The notes beneath the pieces are model-generated. The model saw only the letters and a list, made by a program, of their open reading frames with translations. It made no database searches and had not been told where the DNA came from. DNA of 6,424 bases from Opitutales bacterium (lineage in GTDB: Bacteria; Verrucomicrobiota; Verrucomicrobiia; Opitutales; Intestinicryptomonadaceae): NCBI GenBank assembly GCA_017633865.1, contig JAGBOM010000277.1, positions 1 through 6,424 of the forward strand. Direction: 5' to 3'. The first letter of the stretch is position 1; the number at the start of each line of letters is the position of its first letter. Made by a program: the position numbers and the translations under genes. Positions 1 through 5,555 of the stretch are shown here, piece after piece.

Positions 1-4
1 CGAA

Positions 5-253
5 ATGAAGCCCCCCGCCCAAAAAAAGAAAATCGACTACGCCGCCCTCAACAGCCCGTTTATGAGAATACAGGGCATGAGGGTGGAGGGCGCGAGGGCG
101 CTGCTCGACTTGAAGTTCCGCGAAACGTACCAGCTTCGCGGCAGGGCTCCCGAGGCGATGTTCGACGAGCTTTCAAAAATCCGAATAAAGGCGCCCGACC
201 CTGAAATCTTGAAATATTTTAAGCTGGCGGTTGAATTTGCGGAGAAAGAATGA
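5..253 (+). CDS. Small helix-hairpin-helix (Cdd1/'pathogenicity locus'-like) protein, function unknown
   Basis: The protein is 82 aa, with a basic N-terminus (lysines at 2 and 7-9) and then an all-helical body. Residues 18-80 line up by eye with the Cdd1-type helix-hairpin-helix family. The hairpin position is IQGMR (22-26), where the family usually has I-P-G-I/V-G. LRGRAPEAMFDEL (44-56) matches the family's 'DLkGxxPExLYdrl' segment, and the tail KLAVEFAE (73-80) matches 'fRcAVyfA'. The family is presumed to bind nucleic acid, but no defined reaction is known to me. The hairpin glycines are partly lost (G-M-R), so DNA binding may be weakened. The stop overlaps the thiG start (ATGA, 250-253), so the two genes are probably translated together. 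It is not ThiS, because it lacks the C-terminal Gly-Gly. The ATG at 5 is at the window edge and the frame is open upstream, so the true start could lie outside and the gene may be partial. The CDS is fairly sure; the family call is moderate. Confidence 0.62.
   Translation: MKPPAQKKKIDYAALNSPFMRIQGMRVEGARALLDLKFRETYQLRGRAPEAMFDELSKIRIKAPDPEILKYFKLAVEFAEKE
241..244 (+). promoter_or_regulatory. Ribosome binding site of thiG
   Basis: GGAG lies inside the end of the upstream small gene. It is 5 nt before the ATG at 250 and 8 nt before a second ATG at 253. Both spacings are workable, so the two adjacent Met codons cannot be separated on this evidence. They differ by only one residue. Confidence 0.55.
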
Positions 254-1041
254 TGGAAAACACTGATAAATTGATTGTCGGAGGGAGGGAGTTCGCCTCC
301 CGCCTGTTTGTGGGAACGGGCAAATTTTCTTCAAACAAGGCGATGAAGGAGGCGCTCGCGCAAAGCGGGGCGTCGCTTGCGACGGTGTCTTTAAAGAGGG
401 CGTCTTTGGGCGCTGAAAAAGACGAAAACGCCGATATTTTGGACTTTTTGGAGCCCTCAAAATATTTGGTAGTGCCCAACACTGCGGGAGCTTTGAACGC
501 GGGCGAGGCCGTCAGAATCGCGCGCCTTGGCAGGGCTGCGGGGCTGGGGGATTTTTTGAAGCTCGAAGTCCATCCGGACCCGAACTACCTTTTGCCCGAC
601 CCCATCGAAACTCTCAAGGCCGCCGAGATTCTCGTAAAAGAAGGCTTCAAGGTTTTGGCCTACATAAACGCCGACCCCTGCCTTGCGATGAGGCTTCAGG
701 ACGCGGGCGTGGCCGCCGTAATGCCTTTGGGCGCGCCGATAGGCACAAACAGGGGCGTCGAAACCCGCGCGCAGATTGAAATTATTATAGAGCAGGCGAG
801 GGTTCCCGTAGTTGTGGACGCGGGCATAGGCCTGCCAAGCCACGCCGCCGAGGCCATGGAAATCGGCGCGGACGCCGTCTTGGTTAACACCGCAATCGCA
901 ATCGCCAAAGACCCCGCAAAAATGGCGCGGGCGTTTGCGCAGGCTGTAGAGGCGGGCAGGTGCGCATCTTTAAACGCGGCTTTTGCGGGAGCGTCTGTAA
1001 AAGCCTCGCCGACAAGCCCGCTTACGGCGTTTTTGGATTAG
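250..1041 (+). CDS. thiG: Thiazole synthase ThiG
   Basis: A cytoplasmic enzyme of thiamine synthesis. It forms the thiazole phosphate ring from 1-deoxy-D-xylulose 5-phosphate, dehydroglycine (iminoacetate) and sulfur carried as ThiS thiocarboxylate. At 263 aa it is the full family length with a (beta/alpha)8 layout. The N-terminal strand LIVGGREFASRLFVGTGKF (8-26) is typical. Lys104 in FLKLEVHPD is the expected Schiff-base lysine for the sugar phosphate. LPDPIETLKAAEILVKEGF (114-133) follows. MPLGAPIGTNRGVETR (158-173) and VVVDAGIGLPSHAAEAMEIG (187-206) are the phosphate-binding segments, and ADAVLVNTAIAIAKDP (207-222) is the last conserved strand and helix. It overlaps the preceding small gene by 4 nt and ends 3 nt before thiH, as expected for partners that form a complex. 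No break or missing catalytic residue is seen. The start is at 250, or equally at 253. Confidence 0.97.
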   Translation: MMENTDKLIVGGREFASRLFVGTGKFSSNKAMKEALAQSGASLATVSLKRASLGAEKDENADILDFLEPSKYLVVPNTAGALNAGEAVRIARLGRAAGLGDFLKLEVHPDPNYLLPDPIETLKAAEILVKEGFKVLAYINADPCLAMRLQDAGVAAVMPLGAPIGTNRGVETRAQIEIIIEQARVPVVVDAGIGLPSHAAEAMEIGADAVLVNTAIAIAKDPAKMARAFAQAVEAGRCASLNAAFAGASVKASPTSPLTAFLD

Positions 1042-1044
1042 CTT

Positions 1045-2166
1045 ATGGGATTTTTTGACGAGTTTAAGCCGCAGGACGCCCGCGGGCTTTCGGAAATGTC
1101 GAAAAGCGCTTCGAGGGCGGACGCTTTAAGGGCGGTTTTTTCAAAGCGGGTCGGCTTTGGGGAGTTCGCCGCTATGCTTTCGCCCGCCGCCGACGAATTT
1201 TTGGAGGTTTTAGCGCGCCGCTCCAAGGAAATTACCGAAAGAAATTTCGGCAAAACAATGCGAATGTTCGTGCCGCTTTACGTGTCGAACGAGTGCGTCA
1301 ACAACTGCAAATATTGCGGGTTCGCGAAGCGAAACAACATAGAGCGCAAAACTCTTACTCTTGGCGAGGTTAAAGCGGAGGTTGAGGCCACTCACAAAAT
1401 GGGGTTCCGCAGCATACTGCTTGTTTCGGGGGAAAGCCCGAAGCTCGTAAATTTGGGCTACATAAACGAGTGCGTAAAAATCGCCGCGGAAAAATTCCCG
1501 TCGGTTTCCGTTGAAATCGCGCCGTCGCCCGTGGCCGTTTACAGGGGCTTTGTGGCGGACGGCTGCGAGGGGCTTACGGTATTTCAGGAAACCTACGATT
1601 CGGACGTTTACAAAACCATGCACCCGAGCGGGCCGAAATCCAACTACAAGTGGCGTTTGGGCACGCCCGAAAGAGCCGCCGAGGCGGGAATGAGGGTTGT
1701 GGGGCTCGGCCCCTTGTTCGGCCTTAACGACTGGCGGTTCGAGATAATTTCCTGCGCGATGCACGCGAAGTTTTTGTACAAGAACTACTACCATGCCCGC
1801 GTTGGAATCAGCCTTCCGAGAATGCGCCCCGCCGAGAGCCGCTTTGTGGCTCGGGACGAATTTGTGCCCAACGACAGAGATCTTGTTAAAATCGTCTGCG
1901 CCCTGCGCATTTTTATGGAGCATTTGGCGATTACCGTTTCCACGCGCGAGCCGAGGTTTTTGCGCGACGGCCTTGTGGGGCTTGGCGTTACGCAAATGAG
2001 CGCGGCAAGCTCGACAAAGCCCGGCGGGTACGCCGAGCCCGAAAGCGCTGGCGGGCAGTTTGAAATTAACGACAACCGCTCCGTCGAGGACTTCGCCCAA
2101 ATGATACGCTCGAAGGGCTACGAGCCCGTGTGGAAGGATTTTGACGGGGCGCTTGCGGGGCTTTAA
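1045..2166 (+). CDS. thiH: 2-iminoacetate synthase ThiH (radical SAM tyrosine lyase)
   Basis: ThiH cleaves tyrosine by radical SAM chemistry to p-cresol and dehydroglycine, the glycine-derived imine used by ThiG. At 373 aa it is the usual length. The CX3CX2C cluster motif is Cys84, Cys88 and Cys91 in NECVNNCKYCGFAKRN, and would bind a [4Fe-4S] cluster plus S-adenosylmethionine. LLVSGESP (125-132) fits the SAM-binding GE region. Further family blocks are TVFQETYDSDVYKTMHPSG (178-196), VVGLGPLFGLNDWR (218-231), GISLPRMRPAE (254-264) and TVSTREPRFLRDG (297-309). The C-terminal part QFEINDNRSVEDF (338-350) belongs to the biotin/thiamine synthesis-associated domain. The gene starts 3 nt after the thiG stop with no clear Shine-Dalgarno sequence, so coupled translation is likely. 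Using ThiH rather than the oxygen-dependent glycine oxidase ThiO suggests an anaerobic or facultative life. It is the last gene before a strong terminator. Confidence 0.97.
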   Translation: MGFFDEFKPQDARGLSEMSKSASRADALRAVFSKRVGFGEFAAMLSPAADEFLEVLARRSKEITERNFGKTMRMFVPLYVSNECVNNCKYCGFAKRNNIERKTLTLGEVKAEVEATHKMGFRSILLVSGESPKLVNLGYINECVKIAAEKFPSVSVEIAPSPVAVYRGFVADGCEGLTVFQETYDSDVYKTMHPSGPKSNYKWRLGTPERAAEAGMRVVGLGPLFGLNDWRFEIISCAMHAKFLYKNYYHARVGISLPRMRPAESRFVARDEFVPNDRDLVKIVCALRIFMEHLAITVSTREPRFLRDGLVGLGVTQMSAASSTKPGGYAEPESAGGQFEINDNRSVEDFAQMIRSKGYEPVWKDFDGALAGL

Positions 2167-2177
2167 AAAAACTCCCG

Positions 2178-2220
2178 AAAAATTCCGCAAAAATCCGCAA
2201 ATAAAAAATCCGAAAATCCC
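2178..2220 (+). repeat. Degenerate A-tract/TCCG tandem repeat downstream of thiH
   Basis: Four imperfect copies of a unit of 4-6 A followed by T(T)CCG(C) occur at about 2178-2188, 2189-2198, 2203-2212 and 2213-2220. A fifth A-tract (2165-2171) precedes them, overlapping the thiH stop. The A-tract centres are roughly 9-15 bp apart, near helical spacing for the first three. It sits between the thiH stop and the terminator stem. It may be chance in an A-rich spacer, decayed sequence, or a bent or unstructured stretch. No function is shown. Confidence 0.4.
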
Positions 2221-2225
2221 TTGCG

Positions 2226-2254
2226 CCCGCGCGGTTTTACGCGCGGGTTTTTTT
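2226..2254 (+). terminator. Intrinsic terminator of the thi operon
   Basis: CCCGCGCG (2226-2233) and CGCGCGGG (2240-2247) form a perfect 8-bp, all-GC stem around the 6-nt loop GTTTTA. Seven T (2248-2254) follow directly. It lies 60 nt after the thiH stop. On the opposite strand the stem is not followed by a T run, so it acts on + strand transcription only. It separates the thiamine genes from the arginine genes. Confidence 0.92.
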
Positions 2255-2300
2255 CGCGCGTTTATCGCGTTAAAAAAGCGGATTCGCGCGCAAATTAAGG

Positions 2301-2330
2301 TTGCCTTTGCCCGAAAAAGTGTGGTAGATT
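2301..2330 (+). promoter_or_regulatory. Putative sigma-70 type promoter of the arg operon
   Basis: TTGCCT (2301-2306) is a 4/6 match to the -35 box. After 18 bp comes TAGATT (2325-2330), a 4/6 match to the -10 box. TGG at 2322-2324 supplies the extended -10 TGn. Transcription would begin near 2337, giving argC a 5' leader of about 16 nt. It lies after the thi terminator and before the first arg gene, where a promoter is expected. The boxes are read by eye and the start site is inferred. Confidence 0.5.
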
Positions 2331-2353
2331 TATTTTTTATTATTTAAGAATTT

Positions 2354-3388
2354 ATGGAAAAATTAAGAGTAGGAGTTACGGGCGCGAGCGGATACGCCGG
2401 CATAGAGCTTATGCGGATTCTGGGCAGGCACCCGAATATTGAACTTAAAGCGGTCACTTCCCGCTCTTTGGAGGGCAAGCCGGTTGTGGAGGACATGCCG
2501 CTGCTTCGCCATATCTTTTCGGAGGACTTTAAATTCATAAAAAGCGACCCCGCCGGGCAGGCAAAAATGGCGGACATCGACGTCTGGTTTTTGGCGCTTC
2601 CGCACGGGGTCGCGGCAGAGTACGCCTCGGCTCTTTTGGCGGCGGGCAAAACGGTTCTCGACCTTTCGGCGGACTTCCGCCTCGGCTCTTTGGAGAGGTA
2701 TCTTGAATTTTACAAGACGCCGCACCCCGCGCCCGAGCTTTTGAAGCTCGGAAAATACGTGATTCCGGAGCTTTTCTCGGTGTCGAAGGCCGACAGGCTA
2801 ATCGCCTGCCCGGGCTGTTACCCGACGAGCATACTAACCCCTCTAATACCTCTTATGCGAGAGAGAGCCGTAAGCCCGCGCGGAATCGTTATAGACTCTT
2901 ACAGCGGCGTTTCAGGCGGCGGCAGAAAGGCCGACATGATGTATTCGTACTGCGTAAGAAACGAAAGCATGAAGGCCTACGGGCTTCCGAAGCACCGCCA
3001 CCTTTCGGAAATCGAGGAGCAGCTTTCAATCGCGTTTGGAAGCGATGTGATAGTGCAGTTCAACCCGCATTTGGCTCCCGCAACGAGGGGAATTTCCACA
3101 ACCGTCACCGTTCCCGCAAAGTTCGAGGGCGTTGAGGAAGTCTATAAAATCTGGAACAAGGCCTACGCGGGCAGAAAGTTCGTAAAGGTTCTGCCAAGCG
3201 GCGAGTATCCCGACACTCTGAGCGTAAGCGGCACAAACAGGGTCGACATTTCCGCGGTTTACGATTCGCGCACGAAAAACCTCGTAATAACGAGCGCGAT
3301 AGACAATCTCGTAAAAGGCGCGAGCGGCCAGGCCGTCCAGATTATGAACATAATGTTCGGCTTCGACGAATCGGCGGGGCTTTTGTAA
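2354..3388 (+). CDS. argC: N-acetyl-gamma-glutamyl-phosphate reductase ArgC
   Basis: ArgC carries out the third step of arginine synthesis, the NADPH-dependent reduction of N-acetylglutamyl 5-phosphate to N-acetylglutamate 5-semialdehyde in the cytoplasm. At 344 aa it has the family length (type 1, long form). The N-terminal Rossmann motif is GASGYAG (10-16). FLALPHGVAAEYA (79-91) and VLDLSADFRL (101-110) follow. The catalytic cysteine is Cys155 in ACPGCYPTS. SYSGVSGGGRKA (182-193) and KHRHLSEI (213-220) contain the active-site His. FNPHLAPATRGISTTV (236-251) and DNLVKGASGQAVQIMN (317-332) close the fold. It is the first gene of argCJBD, with a gap of 29 nt to argJ. The ATG at 2354 is chosen because the Rossmann strand follows at once; upstream only a weak AAGAA precedes it in an AT-rich leader. 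No odd residues are seen. Confidence 0.98.
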   Translation: MEKLRVGVTGASGYAGIELMRILGRHPNIELKAVTSRSLEGKPVVEDMPLLRHIFSEDFKFIKSDPAGQAKMADIDVWFLALPHGVAAEYASALLAAGKTVLDLSADFRLGSLERYLEFYKTPHPAPELLKLGKYVIPELFSVSKADRLIACPGCYPTSILTPLIPLMRERAVSPRGIVIDSYSGVSGGGRKADMMYSYCVRNESMKAYGLPKHRHLSEIEEQLSIAFGSDVIVQFNPHLAPATRGISTTVTVPAKFEGVEEVYKIWNKAYAGRKFVKVLPSGEYPDTLSVSGTNRVDISAVYDSRTKNLVITSAIDNLVKGASGQAVQIMNIMFGFDESAGLL

Positions 3389-3405
3389 AATTTAAAAACA
3401 GTCGC

Positions 3406-3412
3406 AAAGGAG
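3406..3412 (+). promoter_or_regulatory. Strong ribosome binding site of argJ
   Basis: AAAGGAG ends 5 nt before the argJ ATG (3418). It is the only near-consensus Shine-Dalgarno sequence in the window, since thiH, argC, argB and argD lack a good one. It fixes the argJ start. It also suggests that ribosomes load afresh at argJ, while argB, 1 nt after argJ, is coupled to it. Confidence 0.8.
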
Positions 3413-3417
3413 AAAAT

Positions 3418-4653
3418 ATGGGCAAATCTTACACTATCGAAATTACGGACAACTGCGCGGGTCTTGCGGAGGTTGACGGCTTCAGCCTCGCGGGCGTCGC
3501 CTGCGACATCAGAAACAAGAACGACTTTAACCGCCTCGACCTCGCGCTTATAAAGCTCGACCGCCCCTGCGCCGCCGCGGGCGTGTTCACCACAAACGAC
3601 GTCAAGGCAGCCCCCGTTCTTACCGACATCGCGCACCTTTCGCTTACGCAGACAATATCCGCAATCGTCGCAAACTCGGGCAACGCAAACGCCTGCACGG
3701 GAGGTGAGGGGCTTCGCGACGCCGCCGAAACCTGCGCGAAAGTGGCGGGCGCCATCGGCTGCGAAAAGCACCAGGTTTTGGTCTGCTCAACGGGCAGAAT
3801 AGGCGAGCGCCTCCCGATGGAAAAGATTTCAAAGGGCATAGCCGAGGCCGCCGCGTGCGCCGCCCCCACAAAGGAAAACGGGCTGAAGGCCGCCTCCGCG
3901 ATTCTCACTAGCGACACAAAAATAAAGGTCGTATGCGCGCAGGTTCTTTGCAACGGCAGAATGTTTAGAATCGCCGGCATGGCAAAGGGCGCGGGCATGA
4001 TAGAGCCCAATATGGCGACGATGCTTTGCTTTATCGGCTCCGACGCCGACGCGAGCCAGTCCACAATCAAGCAGGCTCTTTCATACGCCGTAGGCAAAAG
4101 CTTCAACCGCATAACAATCGACGGCGACATGTCCACAAACGACACGGTTCTTGCGGTTTGCTCGGCGAAGTCGGGCGTGAAGGTCGAGCCCAGCACCGAG
4201 GAGTTCGAGGCCTTCCGCGAGGCTCTCACAAAGGTTTGCCGCGAGCTCGCGAGAAAAATCGTGGCCGACGGCGAGCGCATCACCAAGGTTGTTGAAACCC
4301 GCGTAAGGGGCGCGAAAAGCCCCGAGCAGGCGGAAAAAATCTGCCGCGCTATTTGCAATTCGCTGCTCGTAAAATCTTCATGGTACGGCAGCGACCCCAA
4401 CTGGGGCAGGCTTGCCGACGCCGCGGGCTACGCCCGCACGGGGCTCGACTTCTCGAAGATGGACTTGTTTTACGACGAAGTCCCAGTCCTGATAAAGGGC
4501 GAGGCGCAGGCTCAAAACAAGGCTTTGTGGAAGAGCGTGGTCTCCAAAAAGGAGTTCGTAATCACTATGGATTTAAATTTGGGGGACTTCGAGGAGTCGC
4601 TGCTTACGACGGACCTTTCGGAAGCCTATGTAGATTTCAACAAGGGCGAATAG
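3418..4653 (+). CDS. argJ: Glutamate N-acetyltransferase / ornithine acetyltransferase ArgJ
   Basis: ArgJ moves the acetyl group from N-acetylornithine to glutamate, making ornithine and recycling acetylglutamate. Bifunctional members also acetylate glutamate from acetyl-CoA; sequence alone does not decide which type this is. At 411 aa it is full length. ANSGNANACTG (85-95) and CSTGRIGERLP (123-133) are conserved blocks, with Thr125-Gly126 as the likely oxyanion hole. The precursor self-cleaves before Thr201 in PNMATMLCFIGSDA (198-211), which becomes the nucleophile of the beta chain. Lys190 and Glu286 (VADGERITK) match other active-site positions. TIDGDMSTNDT (233-243) and SSWYGSDPNWGR (320-331) are typical. 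The odd point is the end: YVDFNKGE replaces the usual 'YVrINadYxT/S', so the terminal Ser/Thr of most relatives is absent while Asn408 is kept. It has a strong ribosome site and is followed after 1 nt by argB. No separate argA is in view, consistent with a cyclic pathway. Confidence 0.98.
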   Translation: MGKSYTIEITDNCAGLAEVDGFSLAGVACDIRNKNDFNRLDLALIKLDRPCAAAGVFTTNDVKAAPVLTDIAHLSLTQTISAIVANSGNANACTGGEGLRDAAETCAKVAGAIGCEKHQVLVCSTGRIGERLPMEKISKGIAEAAACAAPTKENGLKAASAILTSDTKIKVVCAQVLCNGRMFRIAGMAKGAGMIEPNMATMLCFIGSDADASQSTIKQALSYAVGKSFNRITIDGDMSTNDTVLAVCSAKSGVKVEPSTEEFEAFREALTKVCRELARKIVADGERITKVVETRVRGAKSPEQAEKICRAICNSLLVKSSWYGSDPNWGRLADAAGYARTGLDFSKMDLFYDEVPVLIKGEAQAQNKALWKSVVSKKEFVITMDLNLGDFEESLLTTDLSEAYVDFNKGE

Positions 4654-4654
4654 C

Positions 4655-5542
4655 ATGAAAAGCCATATCGAAGCCGTAACGAAAAAAGCCGACGTTCTCA
4701 TCGAGGCCTTGCCCTACATCCAAAAATTCAAGGGCGCGACATTCGTGGTGAAGTACGGCGGGGCGTTTATGGACGACCCCGACCCGTTCGTGCGCGGCAG
4801 GGTCGCGCAGGACATCGCTTTTTTGGAGGCCGCGGGCATAAACGTTGTAATCGTGCACGGCGGCGGCAAGGCGATAACGAGGGCCATGGCAAAGTCCGGC
4901 CTTAAGCCGGAGTTTAAAAACGGCATGCGCGTTACCGACGCCGAAACCGTAAAAATCGTGGAAAAGGTTTTGAACGAAGATCTGAACCGCGAAATTTGCG
5001 AAATGCTTTCTTCGAGCAAGTCCAGCCCCGTTTCAATCTCGGGCAACGCGGTTTTTACCTGCGAAAAGCACATGTCTAAAGACGCCGACGGAAACGAAAT
5101 CGACTTGGGCTTTGTGGGCAAAATCGTGAAAGTGGACGCGGGCGCGATAAACGAATCTATTAAGGCGGGCTCAATTCCCGTAATTAGCCCGATTGCGCTC
5201 GACGAGTCGGGGCGGCCGTACAACACGAACGCGGACGTCGCCGCGGCCGCCGTAGCCTCCGCCTTAAAGGCGCGCAGGCTCGTTTTCTTGTGCGACATTC
5301 CGGGGCTTATGCGAGACCCCTCAAACCGCGACACCCTCATCTCGACACTGAAAGTTTCCGACGTGGCCGACCTCAAGAAAATCGGCATTATAGGCGGCGG
5401 AATGCTCCCGAAGGTGGACAGCGGGGTGGAGGCCATCAAAAGCGGCGTCCGCCGCGTGCACTTTATCGACGGCTACATGCCGCACAGCCTGCTTTTGGAA
5501 ATCTTTACGGACAAGGGCATAGGCACCGAAATCGTCGCTTAA
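4655..5542 (+). CDS. argB: N-acetylglutamate kinase ArgB, arginine-sensitive type
   Basis: ArgB phosphorylates N-acetylglutamate with ATP, the second step and usual control point when ArgJ recycles acetyl groups. At 295 aa it has an amino acid kinase fold. VVKYGGAFMDD (31-41) contains the phosphate-binding Lys33. VIVHGGGKAIT (65-75) is the glycine-rich loop, SGNAV (129-133) and YNTNADVAAAAVA (189-201) bind substrate and nucleotide, FLCDIPGLM (211-219) is the nucleotide-site strand, and GGGMLPKV (247-254) holds the second conserved lysine. Residues 1-26 form the extra N-terminal helix ending ALPYIQKF seen in hexameric, arginine-inhibited enzymes. The C-terminal signature RVHFIDGYMPHSLLLEIFTD plus KGIGTEI (267-293) carries His269, Glu282 and Gly288 of the arginine site. 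Tyr274 stands where most relatives have Arg (DGR). Feedback by arginine is inferred, not shown. The gene starts 1 nt after the argJ stop with only a weak AAGGG ahead, so coupling is likely. The gap to argD is 13 nt. Confidence 0.97.
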   Translation: MKSHIEAVTKKADVLIEALPYIQKFKGATFVVKYGGAFMDDPDPFVRGRVAQDIAFLEAAGINVVIVHGGGKAITRAMAKSGLKPEFKNGMRVTDAETVKIVEKVLNEDLNREICEMLSSSKSSPVSISGNAVFTCEKHMSKDADGNEIDLGFVGKIVKVDAGAINESIKAGSIPVISPIALDESGRPYNTNADVAAAAVASALKARRLVFLCDIPGLMRDPSNRDTLISTLKVSDVADLKKIGIIGGGMLPKVDSGVEAIKSGVRRVHFIDGYMPHSLLLEIFTDKGIGTEIVA

Positions 5543-5555
5543 AAAATCTTTTATT

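Noticed and set aside
1..253. ThiS sulfur carrier or TPP riboswitch ahead of thiG
   Set aside because: The small protein ends in AEKE, not Gly-Gly, and its sequence is not ubiquitin-like. There are only 4 nt before it, so no riboswitch can be seen in the window.
1210..2190. Long open frame (326 codons) on the minus strand opposite thiH
   Set aside because: It lies wholly against a clear thiH reading frame. Its translation is rich in Arg, His and Ala with no recognisable family, and such frames are common opposite GC-rich coding DNA.
2141..2347. Possible 68-codon gene in the thiH-argC spacer
   Set aside because: It starts inside thiH, runs through the terminator hairpin and the putative promoter, and is a basic low-complexity translation of A-rich and CG-rich spacer.
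2330..2356. Possible ARG box (ArgR operator) in the AT-rich stretch before argC
   Set aside because: The stretch is AT-rich and overlaps the expected place, but I cannot find a convincing inverted TGAAT/ATTCA-like pair. AT content alone is not evidence.
3429..4400. Long open frame (323 codons) on the minus strand opposite argJ
   Set aside because: Low-complexity Ser/Ala-rich translation without motifs. argJ on the + strand has complete family motifs and a strong ribosome site.
4714..5439. Open frame of 241 codons on the minus strand opposite argB
   Set aside because: A shadow of argB codon structure; no domain or start signal is recognisable.
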